A stretch of DNA of 64,000 nucleotides, from IMG/VR virus record IMGVR_UViG_3300024346_010589, positions 1-64,000 of that record. One strand, given 5' to 3'. Below, piece after piece: positions 31,550-39,588 of this stretch. Source of the DNA: a virus. The notes under the pieces were generated by a model. The model was not told the DNA's origin. It made no database searches and was given only the letters and a program-made list of their open reading frames with translations. The translations under genes were made by a program, and so were the position numbers. Position 1 is the first letter of the stretch. Each line of letters opens with the position of its first letter.

Positions 31550-32515
31550 TTACACTTGATCGCAGTCAATATTTAAATTTTCTAGATACCATTTGTATGT
31601 TTTAACTATCCCATCCTTTAATGTGACTTTTGGCGAAAATCCTTTTGATTTAATTCTTGTGTTGTCCATTTTTTTTCTAAAAGTTCCGTCCGGCTTAGAG
31701 CTGTCAAATACTATTTCTCCATCATAGCCGATTGCGTCTTTGATCAAATGCACTAATTCTAATATCGTAACCTCGTGTTCTGATCCACAATTTATATGGG
31801 AAACGCCATCGCTATATATGTCCTCTGCGTTTATGTTCTCCATGCAATGGATAACGCCATCAGCCAAATCTTCGACATATAAAAATTCACGTAGGGGCTT
31901 GCCAGATCCCCATACTTCTATTGATTTATCGCCTTTTTCTTTTGCGCAATGTATTTTGTTTATTAAAGCAGGCAGGACATGCGAACTCTTTAGATCAAAA
32001 TTATCCCTAGGGCCGTATAGATTGCACGGCATTACCGAGTAAAAGTTGCAACCATATTGATCGTAGAAGCTTTCGCACATTTTGAGCGCCGCTATTTTAG
32101 CTATAGCATAGGGCTCATTGGTATGTTCGAGTGGACCGGTTAACAAGTATTCTTCTTTAATTGGTATGTCTGCATGCTTTGGATATATGCATGAAGAACC
32201 TAAGTTGATTAACTTCCTGACTCCGAACTTTTGCGCAGCCTTTATTATTGTTGATGAAATTTGTAAATTATCATAAAGGAAGTCTGCTCTGTATGTATTG
32301 TTGGCCAGAATTCCGCCAACTTTAGCCGCGCAAAGAATTACTGTGTCAATTTTTTCATCCCTAAAGAAGTCCAAAACCTTATGTTTATTCATTAGGTTCA
32401 TCTCTTGCCTGGTTCTTGTTACAATATTGGAATAGTTTGAGCGTTGAAGCTTGCCAAGTATAGAAGAACCGACCATTCCGCGATGGCCAGCTATGAATAT
32501 TTTTTCTTGCTTCAC
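31550..32515 (-). CDS. fcl: GDP-L-fucose synthase
   Basis: A 321-residue bifunctional epimerase/reductase that converts GDP-4-keto-6-deoxymannose to GDP-L-fucose. Signatures are IAGHRGMVGSSI (NADPH loop), CAAKVGGILANNTYRADFL, GSSCIYPK (Ser and Cys), EPYAIAKIAALKMCE (Tyr-Lys) and MPCNLYGPRDNFD. These are specific to Fcl (WcaG). It overlaps gmd by 4 nt, so the two steps of the pathway are coupled. Confidence 0.93.
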   Translation of the reverse strand: MKQEKIFIAGHRGMVGSSILGKLQRSNYSNIVTRTRQEMNLMNKHKVLDFFRDEKIDTVILCAAKVGGILANNTYRADFLYDNLQISSTIIKAAQKFGVRKLINLGSSCIYPKHADIPIKEEYLLTGPLEHTNEPYAIAKIAALKMCESFYDQYGCNFYSVMPCNLYGPRDNFDLKSSHVLPALINKIHCAKEKGDKSIEVWGSGKPLREFLYVEDLADGVIHCMENINAEDIYSDGVSHINCGSEHEVTILELVHLIKDAIGYDGEIVFDSSKPDGTFRKKMDNTRIKSKGFSPKVTLKDGIVKTYKWYLENLNIDCDQV

Positions 32516-33543
32516 TTAGACAATAACGAATAATCGTTATGGTACATCTTAGAGACAAGCCCAAAGAAGTCTACTTTCCTGACCCAGCCAAGTTCCTTTT
32601 CAGCAAGAGAGCAGTCTCCGCAAAGCTTGTGGACTTCAGCTGGCCTGTAGTATTTTGAGCTAACCTCAAAGAATAACTTACCCTTTTTTGTGTAAAATTT
32701 TTCATTATCATCTTGGCCCTCAGAGTAGAAATCTATTTCTGCGAACTCTAAAGTCTTGGTTAGGAATTCTCTTACAGTGTGCATTTCCCCGCTACCCAAT
32801 ACGTAATTCTTAGGCTTGTCTTGGTTGAGCATGATCCACACTCCAGACATAAAATCTTCGGCATCACTCCAGTCTCTCTTGGCGTCAAGGTTGCCTAGTT
32901 GAAGAATAGGTATATCTTTTCCATTTTCTAGAGCAATTTTAATTTTTGCTATACTGTGGCTGATTTTTCTGGTTACAAAGTCAAGGCCTCGACGAGTGCC
33001 TTCATGATTAAATAGCCAACCCTGTACTGCGTATAAATTGTAAGACTCCCTGTAGACCCTGACAATGTGCCTGGCCGCGCACTTGGCGGCACCATAGGGA
33101 GATTGTGGTCTTAGTGGGTGGTTCTCATCTTGAGGAACACACACTACATCTCCGAATTCTTCAGATGATCCAGCATTATAAAATCTGCATTCCGGAGCAA
33201 ATCTTCTTATGGATTCCATGATATGCAGAACCGCATCAGCATCAGTATCCCATGTCTGGATTGGGTAATCCCAGCTTCCAGCTACGAAAGATTGAGCTGC
33301 AAAATTAATAAAATAGTCTGGCTTAATGTCTAGTATTACATCCCGAATGCTGTGCGCATCATTGAGGTCCATATTGATTAGCTCAAATCTAGGATTGTCT
33401 TCTAGGTGCAAGATATTCTCGTGGTTTTTAACGCTCAGCCTACGTACCGAACCATAAATTTTATGATCAGTGTTCTTTAATAAATAGTCAGCCATGTGAC
33501 TTCCGTCTTGACCTGTTACTCCTGTTATAATTATTTTTTTCAT
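32512..33543 (-). CDS. gmd: GDP-mannose 4,6-dehydratase
   Basis: A 343-residue SDR that makes GDP-4-keto-6-deoxy-D-mannose. Signatures are ITGVTGQDGSHMADYLL, the NADP-type GSVRRLS, NFAAQSFV, SSEEFGDV, SPYGAAKCAARHI (Tyr-Lys) and GWLFNHEGTRRGLDFVTRKI. The last motif is the Gmd hallmark. The product feeds both Fcl next door and, probably, the DegT-type aminotransferase at 33872. Confidence 0.94.
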   Translation of the reverse strand: MKKIIITGVTGQDGSHMADYLLKNTDHKIYGSVRRLSVKNHENILHLEDNPRFELINMDLNDAHSIRDVILDIKPDYFINFAAQSFVAGSWDYPIQTWDTDADAVLHIMESIRRFAPECRFYNAGSSEEFGDVVCVPQDENHPLRPQSPYGAAKCAARHIVRVYRESYNLYAVQGWLFNHEGTRRGLDFVTRKISHSIAKIKIALENGKDIPILQLGNLDAKRDWSDAEDFMSGVWIMLNQDKPKNYVLGSGEMHTVREFLTKTLEFAEIDFYSEGQDDNEKFYTKKGKLFFEVSSKYYRPAEVHKLCGDCSLAEKELGWVRKVDFFGLVSKMYHNDYSLLSK

Positions 33544-33546
33544 AAA

Positions 33547-33855
33547 TTAATATGTTTTGTGCTTTCTTTGTATGAATTTTACTGAATCTAATTCTTCTCC
33601 CGCCATATACGAATGAATTATTTCAATGATTTTTTCGTCAACTTCATCTATTAGCTGATTTCTTTGAACATTCAGGTCGCAGCACTTCTTTAAAGATTGC
33701 CATAAGTTCTCTGCGCCTTCTTTATTGTCGAAGTATTTTTCCTTGTACTCATCAAAGGACATGCGCCTAATTTCATAAAGTAATTCTTGGTTATTCCACA
33801 TTTTTAAATCAACCGTGGAGAGTTTATCTATTAATGATCCTAGTGTATCTGACAT
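33547..33855 (-). CDS. small DUF4254-like protein of sugar loci
   Basis: A 102-residue helical protein. GSLIDKLSTVDLKMWNNQE at residues 6-24 and CDLNVQRNQLIDEVDEKI near 70-87 resemble DUF4254-type proteins that accompany glycosyltransferases. The opening is similar in pattern to the DUF6165-like protein at 44045 (GELFDRISVLEVKR). It sits directly upstream of gmd. Function is unknown; a stabilising or regulatory partner is possible. Confidence 0.55.
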   Translation of the reverse strand: MSDTLGSLIDKLSTVDLKMWNNQELLYEIRRMSFDEYKEKYFDNKEGAENLWQSLKKCCDLNVQRNQLIDEVDEKIIEIIHSYMAGEELDSVKFIQRKHKTY

Positions 33856-33871
33856 AGTTGTTGTTGAGTTA

Positions 33872-34984
33872 TTAGATTAAATCGTTTTTATCTGCCCAGT
33901 TTTGGAAAACTAAAGAATTGTATGCAATAATTCTATCACAAATTTCATCAATCTCTTCGTTTTTTAAAAAAATATGAGAAGGGAATACGGCAATTTGATT
34001 TTGCAATATATCTGAATTAGTGTGGGAACCCTTTAGGGATAAGTGTGTGTGTTTATCGTAAGAATAAAACATAGGTCTAGTCTCAATATTGTTAGATTTA
34101 AAAAAATGACTAGATTTAGCAAATGATTTAGCGCAATGAAACCTAACCCCAATCATCCACATTGAATGATCGCAGCCATCTTCCGCCGATTGCAGCGATA
34201 GGAAGGTTTGATTTTTTAAGTTTTGCGAATAACGATCAAATACCCTTTTCTTTTCGCTATATATGTATTCATATTCTTCTAGTTGGCCTAGTAGTAAACC
34301 AGCTTGAATGTTGGTCATTCTGTAGTTATAGCCTAATTCGTCATGGATGTATCTGGTTGATGTTTGGCCTTGACCATGAATCTTGAGGGCAAATTCATAA
34401 ACATCCTTCTCGTTAGTTAAGAATGCTCCTCCTTCTCCGCTAGTTATATTTTTATTTCCAAAAAACGAAAGAGACGAGCAAAAACTCTTTGATCCAGAAG
34501 GGTTACCTTCATATTTACCAAAAAAACCTTCGCAATTATCTTCAATAATCGGAGAATTGTGATTTTTTAATAACTTTGGAACATTTATAATCCCCCCGAG
34601 ATTATGAACGGCCATGATTGCTGAATTTTTATTTAATTTTATTTTATCAATTGACATATTCCATGTGTCAATGTCTAGGTCGATGGCAACAATGTTTTTG
34701 TAACCTTCATAGATTAAAGAATTGTATGCTGCGATATAACAAGCGCTTGGAACTAAAACCTCATCAATATTTGGGAAAAATTTCTTTAAAGATATAGCGG
34801 TAAGGTGAGTAGCTGAGGTTCCACTGTTTACAGGGAGTGCATATTTTACTCCAAGTTTTTCGCCTAAAAGTCTTGAGCTTTTTTCTGGATAATCACCTAG
34901 GGAAGAAATCCAACCGCTATCAATAGCTTCTTTGGCGTACTCTAAGCTTTTCCTGGGTAGATAGGGCTCGTAGATTTTATGCAT
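33872..34984 (-). CDS. DegT/DnrJ-family sugar aminotransferase, perosamine-synthase-like
   Basis: A 370-residue PLP enzyme. SGWISSLGDY at 23-32, VNSGTSATHL (PLP phosphate), IIEDNCEG (Asp binding the PLP nitrogen) and SFFGNKNITSGEGG with K178 as the Schiff-base Lys fit the GDP-perosamine synthase branch. The keto-sugar made by Gmd is its expected substrate, giving GDP-4-amino-4,6-dideoxymannose. The lysine is kept, so it is not the ColD dehydrase type, which has His there. It overlaps a GNAT gene by 8 nt. Confidence 0.8.
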   Translation of the reverse strand: MHKIYEPYLPRKSLEYAKEAIDSGWISSLGDYPEKSSRLLGEKLGVKYALPVNSGTSATHLTAISLKKFFPNIDEVLVPSACYIAAYNSLIYEGYKNIVAIDLDIDTWNMSIDKIKLNKNSAIMAVHNLGGIINVPKLLKNHNSPIIEDNCEGFFGKYEGNPSGSKSFCSSLSFFGNKNITSGEGGAFLTNEKDVYEFALKIHGQGQTSTRYIHDELGYNYRMTNIQAGLLLGQLEEYEYIYSEKKRVFDRYSQNLKNQTFLSLQSAEDGCDHSMWMIGVRFHCAKSFAKSSHFFKSNNIETRPMFYSYDKHTHLSLKGSHTNSDILQNQIAVFPSHIFLKNEEIDEICDRIIAYNSLVFQNWADKNDLI

Positions 34985-35393
34985 AACTTTTCTTCATATA
35001 AATAATAATAGAATTAGATTTAATAATTTCAAATCCAAATTTTAAATATAATTTTTGCCCCGCTATATTAGCTGTGTCAACCGATAGATATATATCCTCA
35101 GATGAATCTTCTAGGAGTTCTCTCATTATTTTTTTTCCAAAACCCTTTCCGGTGAAATCTTTAAGTAATGCAATTCCTAACCATATTTTTTTATCAGATC
35201 GGTCTCTGTCTAAATGACCGTAACCTATGGGCTTCGAGTGATCAACCAATAAAATGGTTTTCTCATGATTTGGTAAGCAAGAATCTAAATCCCTAGACTC
35301 AAAGTAACGAAACGTGTTAGAAGAAGCACCCAGTTTGGATATAAAAATTTTTAATAAAGAAGTGTCCCTGGTGTCTACATGCGTGAAGTTCAT
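34977..35393 (-). CDS. GNAT-family acetyltransferase
   Basis: A 138-residue N-acetyltransferase. The acetyl-CoA pyrophosphate loop is DFTGKGFGKKIM near residues 85-96. It is followed by DIYLSVDTANIAGQKLYLKFGF, the typical motif B with Asn and Tyr. Coupling to the aminotransferase suggests N-acetylation of its amino-sugar product; that is inference. RimI-like protein acetylation is the alternative. Confidence 0.8.
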   Translation of the reverse strand: MNFTHVDTRDTSLLKIFISKLGASSNTFRYFESRDLDSCLPNHEKTILLVDHSKPIGYGHLDRDRSDKKIWLGIALLKDFTGKGFGKKIMRELLEDSSEDIYLSVDTANIAGQKLYLKFGFEIIKSNSIIIYMKKSYA

Positions 35394-35399
35394 AAAAAA

Positions 35400-36368
35400 T
35401 CATAGAGAATTTAACGCTTGCCCTATTTTTAATAAAAAAGAAGATTTATTGTCGTAAATTAATGTGGGGTTTTTTGCGTTAAAAAATGGATGATCCGACC
35501 CAAGGTCCACAAAAGTATGTGTGGTAGTTTTAGCGTAAGAGTTCATAACCACATTACCACCTATACCGAAAGCTATACAAAGACTGGAGCGCGATGATAG
35601 AAAAGAGTCAATGGCTAAGTTGTTTAAGGTAAACCCAGCACTAGTGAAGTCAACTAGCGATTCTGCTGGTATTAAACTTCTACAAATCCCGTATATAGAA
35701 CTAAAGTTACACATATCAGTCCTTTCACCAACGAGGCAAACTTTATAGTTAGAAGAACCTATCACGCCAAACAATAAACTATGTAGAAATTGTTTATCCG
35801 GGGGGTTTAGGCTTCTGTTCCTGGTGTGGATGCAGATATATTTAGTTTTAGAGAAGTGAGCCATCTCTGTGGTTATATTAATCCCTTCGAATAATTCATT
35901 TGATAAGTTTTGATGAGGTAGGTCGGGAAAAACTTGTGAGGCTAAAACGTCCTGGGTTCCGGCAAAACCCTGAAAGTACAATTCATCACCAAAAAAATTA
36001 CCTCCTATTGGTCCATTGGGGTTTAATGCCAAAGATATAAAGATATTCGCGTCAGATGGAAATATTTTTTTAATAAAAGGGACCAAGACGGAGTTAAGAT
36101 AATCAGGTATCTGTTGACATCTTTGTTCAAATGGTCGTTTTAAAAAACGTAGATGCAAGAATTTTTTCCCACCTATGAATAGGGGGGTATCGCCGCCACC
36201 GACAAAACTAGCCCAATGCTCGCATTTTTTAAGTGGGTTAGATTTATGTGTTGGCATCACGTAATCTCTTAAGATTAATAGATCCCCTATTCCGCATCTA
36301 GAAAAAATAGATAAAGTTTCGTGAGCATATGTCTGTAGTGATGCTAGGTCTTGGGTTATGCAAATCAT
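35400..36368 (-). CDS. putative GT-B-like glycan protein
   Basis: A 322-residue protein without a clear family. The second half looks like a GT-B C-terminal domain: YICIHTRNRSLNPP (sugar-phosphate-like H-x-R), YKVCLVGERTDMC and SRSSLCIAFGIGGNVVMN. The first half begins with a Rossmann-like CGIGDLLILRDYVM, with the GIGD loop of GT9/GT-B enzymes. It may be a transferase using one of the GDP-sugars made nearby. No membrane anchor. Confidence 0.45.
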   Translation of the reverse strand: MICITQDLASLQTYAHETLSIFSRCGIGDLLILRDYVMPTHKSNPLKKCEHWASFVGGGDTPLFIGGKKFLHLRFLKRPFEQRCQQIPDYLNSVLVPFIKKIFPSDANIFISLALNPNGPIGGNFFGDELYFQGFAGTQDVLASQVFPDLPHQNLSNELFEGINITTEMAHFSKTKYICIHTRNRSLNPPDKQFLHSLLFGVIGSSNYKVCLVGERTDMCNFSSIYGICRSLIPAESLVDFTSAGFTLNNLAIDSFLSSRSSLCIAFGIGGNVVMNSYAKTTTHTFVDLGSDHPFFNAKNPTLIYDNKSSFLLKIGQALNSL

Positions 36369-36381
36369 ATCAAGTTAAGAG

Positions 36382-37509
36382 CTAGAAAAAGGAACTCAAG
36401 TATTTGTGTTTTATATTAGAGATTTTATAATTATTATATAAAGATGATTGGTAAGAAGATAATTGTTTAAGCTTAACCCTACTCTTTGTTAAAAGATTCT
36501 GTAATTTTATTGATGCAGATTGATGGTCGAAGTATAGATGAGGGTGGTTTTTAAATTCAAATATAAACTCCGAATTAAAACCAATATGGTCGGTTATTCT
36601 TGTTGTTGAGCAATGAAGTATTGGTATACCTATGCAGGAAGCTTCGATTTGAGAATATTGTATTACTAAACCATTAGACACCCCTAGTAGTATTGGATGA
36701 AAATTGAACATTAGTTTACATCTTTGCATAAATGAAAACACCTCGTTAATATGACCACATTCATGTACAGATAGATTCTCTGGAACCATGCCGTTTGGAA
36801 TATTTGAGTTATCTTTTCCAACCAGAACAAACTCAATATCAGGATTGGCTTTGCATAAGGATAACAACCAGTCCCTGCAGCTTGCTAACACTTTTATGCA
36901 CGTTTGTTGTCTTGAGAAAACTCTACTACACACTATTAAAACCTTGTTGTTTGATTCATCACTACAAGCCCAAGAGTTTTCTAGTTCGCACATATCTTTA
37001 ATTGGTATATTAAGTTGAGCGAACTTATTCGTTGGTAGGTTTTTAGTGGCGATTGGAAGTAAGTGTTTGTGGCAAAAAATATACCTAGAGCTATTAGAGT
37101 TGATAAATTTAGTATTGAATTGAGCTAATCCTTCGTACCCCGTTTCTGAGGGTAAGACCCCGTCCCCCCATATTAGGAAGTATTTAGGGCAATTAAGGTC
37201 CATTAGTCTTAAGTTTAGCTTTTCTGGTACAAAAAAATAAGAAATTATAAAATCAAAGTTCATTGAAGCAATAATATTGCATATTGCGTCAGCGCCTTCT
37301 TTAGACATGTTTTTATTGAATAAATTATATCTATTAGTTAATTCTTCGTTTAAGATGGTGGAGTGTTCTCTGTAGGTTGATTCGTAATTTTTTTCTTCAT
37401 CGCTGATGAAAGGTGGAGCAAAAGTATCCACCCCGATGCTCTTAAATAAAGCACAGAAGTTAACCATTGCTTGTTGGTGGCCAAGTAGTATTAACGCCCT
37501 CTTTTTCAT
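36382..37509 (-). CDS. GT-B glycosyltransferase (GT4-like)
   Basis: A 375-residue protein. RALILLGHQQAMVNFCALF starts a GT-B N-terminal domain, MNFDFIISYFF a middle strand, and NKVLIVCSRVF, IEFVLVGKDN and VIQYSQIEASCIGIPIL the C-terminal nucleotide-binding half; the last contains the Glu and Pro of the GT4 E-x7-E-like region in altered form. The order is right for a GT-B transferase, but motif conservation is weak. It lies between the GT9-like first gene and the unclassified gene at 35400. Confidence 0.55.
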   Translation of the reverse strand: MKKRALILLGHQQAMVNFCALFKSIGVDTFAPPFISDEEKNYESTYREHSTILNEELTNRYNLFNKNMSKEGADAICNIIASMNFDFIISYFFVPEKLNLRLMDLNCPKYFLIWGDGVLPSETGYEGLAQFNTKFINSNSSRYIFCHKHLLPIATKNLPTNKFAQLNIPIKDMCELENSWACSDESNNKVLIVCSRVFSRQQTCIKVLASCRDWLLSLCKANPDIEFVLVGKDNSNIPNGMVPENLSVHECGHINEVFSFMQRCKLMFNFHPILLGVSNGLVIQYSQIEASCIGIPILHCSTTRITDHIGFNSEFIFEFKNHPHLYFDHQSASIKLQNLLTKSRVKLKQLSSYQSSLYNNYKISNIKHKYLSSFF

Positions 37510-37513
37510 TGTA

Positions 37514-38392
37514 TTATTTAAGTGGGTATCTGCTTAGCGCTAAATCTAGATTGTCGGCTTTATATATTATTGTTTTATTCTTATGGTGGGTAAAATCTTT
37601 TGTAGACCAATGTTCCCCTTTAACTAACTCTATCCTTGGTATATTTGAGTCGCAATAATCGCTTGAAGTTAAGCAAGTTATTCCAGAAGAGCAGCTAATG
37701 AATAAATCCACAGAATTGTACATCTCGGCATTAGACATGAATGAGCCGGAATAATGAAATAAATTTAAACCAAGCTCCAGGTCGACAGTATCCAAGTATT
37801 TGGGTTTATTTTTACCTGAAAAAATAATATTAAAACCAGTTCCTTTGTAGAATTTCAAGATCATTAAGATGCAATCTAGATTCATGAAGCTTTGCTGAGA
37901 AAGGAATTCATACTCAAGCATAATTATCGGCCTATTTGGTAATTTATCTAGAAAAGATTTTGCTTCACTCTTCTCTCTAGTGGATAACTCTACATGTGGT
38001 ATAAAATCGCAATTCCAATCCTTTATCCCGCTAGATTTATCCTTAATAATCCTAAGCAGTCGATCCTTGGGCGTTCCATCATATTCCGACCACATGTATG
38101 GAGCTGGAAAAATTATTTGACTAAAATCCTCAATATTCAATACGCCACTGTTGATTTGACCCTTAAAGAGTCGAGATAAAGGAAATGGTGGGTAGTCATT
38201 TAGGCCTTCGTTTAAAGTAAGCACCGAATCAATCTTTGAGTTGTTTTCAATAATATGCCTGTATTTTCCTTTAGTTAAGAAGGACACATGGTTGTCTTTT
38301 GATGCTTTTTTGTAGTGTGTAGCAATCGGCGTCGTGTTGAGGATGTCACCCATTCCGCCAAAATTCACAATTAATATTTTTTCACTTGACAT
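37514..38392 (-). CDS. GT9-like (heptosyltransferase family) protein
   Basis: A 292-residue protein. ILIVNFGGMGDILNTTPIATHY at residues 5-26 is the GT9 start (ADP-heptose:LPS heptosyltransferases). PIIMLEYEFL, FNIIFSGKNKP and the late LFISCSSGITCL match the family's second domain. GT9 proteins usually transfer a heptose or deoxy-hexose to a soluble or LPS acceptor. As the first gene of this leftward operon it lies next to the divergent control region. Confidence 0.65.
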   Translation of the reverse strand: MSSEKILIVNFGGMGDILNTTPIATHYKKASKDNHVSFLTKGKYRHIIENNSKIDSVLTLNEGLNDYPPFPLSRLFKGQINSGVLNIEDFSQIIFPAPYMWSEYDGTPKDRLLRIIKDKSSGIKDWNCDFIPHVELSTREKSEAKSFLDKLPNRPIIMLEYEFLSQQSFMNLDCILMILKFYKGTGFNIIFSGKNKPKYLDTVDLELGLNLFHYSGSFMSNAEMYNSVDLFISCSSGITCLTSSDYCDSNIPRIELVKGEHWSTKDFTHHKNKTIIYKADNLDLALSRYPLK

Positions 38393-38602
38393 TTTCTTAA
38401 TTTATGTTATAATGCTTCAAAAGCTTTAGCTATTGAAGCTATTCTCATGTTAATCTTATTTGTCTCACGTTAGTCTAATCAATTAGTAATTCTTACGGAG
38501 ACCTCATATCTTACGAAGACCAAGCGCGCGCGATTTTTTTCTTTATTTTTGCTTGACATTACTATGATTATATGTTAGTCTATCATTTATTCTAAATAAA
38601 AA
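38393..38602. promoter_or_regulatory. divergent control region with spaced repeats
   Basis: These 210 bp separate leftward and rightward operons. They hold an inverted repeat GCTTCAA/TTGAAGC (about 38414-38439). Two copies of TCTCA(T/C)GTTA(A/G)TCT lie exactly 20 bp apart (38443 and 38463), with a third partial copy, TATGTTAGTCTATC, at 38571. A 12-bp direct repeat CTTACG(G/A)AGACC has an 18-bp period (38492 and 38510), and an alternating GC run sits at 38524-38530. The pattern resembles operator sites set on one helix face. Confidence 0.65.
38553..38581 (+). promoter_or_regulatory. extended -10 promoter for the sigma-factor operon
   Basis: TTGACA (38553-38558), 17 bp, then TAGTCT (38576-38581), preceded by TGT as an extended -10. 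The -10 lies inside the third copy of the GTTAGTCT repeat, so a repressor or activator bound to that repeat could control it. The start codon is 22 bases further. Confidence 0.6.
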
Positions 38603-39199
38603 ATGGAAATAAACTCCTTATCCGATAATGAGCTGGTCTGCAATTTGCAGGTTGGTGTAGAGCCCGAGCAAAGCTTGGGTGAATTGGTTCAACGTCATAG
38701 TGGTATATTCATAACAATGGTGAATAATTACTCCCCCACTAGTACTTCCGGGATAGTGTCTGATAGAGTTGACCTACTAAAGGATAGGAATTACTACATA
38801 TATAAAGCGGCGCTAAAATATGATGATTCCAGAAATACTAAATTTTCAACCCATCTGGGTAATGAGACGAGGTGGTTGTGCTTAAACCTATATAATAAAA
38901 ATAAGAACTCGAAAGAAGTTCACATGGATTATGCCGACATTGGTAAAAGGTCAGAGACTCAACCTGAGGATAAAAAAGTAGACCTAGAGGTTTTAAGTAA
39001 GATCATGAATTTAATAAATAAAGATCCTGACACTAGGGTTTCAAAAATATTCAGAATGAGATACATAGAAGGGCAGAGAAACAACGTAATGCCGTGGAAT
39101 AAAATATGCAAGCCGCTAAAGCTTAGCATACAAGGATGTATAAATATCCACGACAAAGCAATCACTAAAATAAAAAGAGAACTAAAGAACGAATTATGA
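38603..39199 (+). CDS. phage sigma factor (sigma70-like)
   Basis: A 198-residue protein with two sigma domains. Region 2 spans about residues 55-110: DLLKDRNYYIYKAALKYDD then NTKFSTHLGNETRWLCLNLY, matching the conserved A-x-x-K-F-D-x-x-x-x-x-K-F-S-T-Y pattern. Region 4 spans about 150-195, with RMRYIEGQ and a helix-turn-helix ending IHDKAITKIKREL. The linker is short, as in T4 gp55 and ECF-type factors. It would direct host RNA polymerase to phage promoters, perhaps the GTGTA-type sites. It overlaps ssb by 4 nt. Confidence 0.8.
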   Translation: MEINSLSDNELVCNLQVGVEPEQSLGELVQRHSGIFITMVNNYSPTSTSGIVSDRVDLLKDRNYYIYKAALKYDDSRNTKFSTHLGNETRWLCLNLYNKNKNSKEVHMDYADIGKRSETQPEDKKVDLEVLSKIMNLINKDPDTRVSKIFRMRYIEGQRNNVMPWNKICKPLKLSIQGCINIHDKAITKIKRELKNEL

Positions 39200-39585
39200 T
39201 AAATAAATTTATAGGAATAGGTCACCTAACAAAAGACCCAGAGACTAAATCATTCGAGAGTAGCAACACTAAGTGCTCATTTTCACTAGCAATAAACAGC
39301 TCCAAAGACGAAGTGCTATTTATGGACACCGAATGCTGGAATAAAACTGCAGATAACTGCAAGAAGTTTTTATCAAAAGGGTCTTGTGTTTACGTTGAGG
39401 GCAAAATCAAAGTCAGCAAATGGGAAGATAAGAATGGAAATTCAAGACAGAAGTTCTACCTTGGTGCTGACCTAGTAAGATTCCTACCTAGCGGAAAGAA
39501 AGAGTCAAACACTGTTGCTGTTGAAAATCCACAACCCAGCCCTACTATACAATCAATAGTAGAAGAAGAAGAAATGCCATTTTAA
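39196..39585 (+). CDS. ssb: single-stranded DNA-binding protein
   Basis: A 129-residue OB-fold protein of bacterial SSB type. INKFIGIGHLTKDPETK, the CSFSLAINSS strand, DTECWNKTADNCKKFLSKGSCVYVEGKI and the C-terminal acidic tip EEEEMPF all match. The tip would dock replication and recombination proteins. Short linker (Pro/Ser/Ile). ATGA overlap with the sigma gene. Confidence 0.93.
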   Translation: MINKFIGIGHLTKDPETKSFESSNTKCSFSLAINSSKDEVLFMDTECWNKTADNCKKFLSKGSCVYVEGKIKVSKWEDKNGNSRQKFYLGADLVRFLPSGKKESNTVAVENPQPSPTIQSIVEEEEMPF

Positions 39586-39588
39586 ATT

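Noticed and set aside
38393-38602. Replication origin
   Set aside because: Repeats and a GC run exist, but there is no AT-rich unwinding block with iterons or initiator gene; operator function explains the spacing better.
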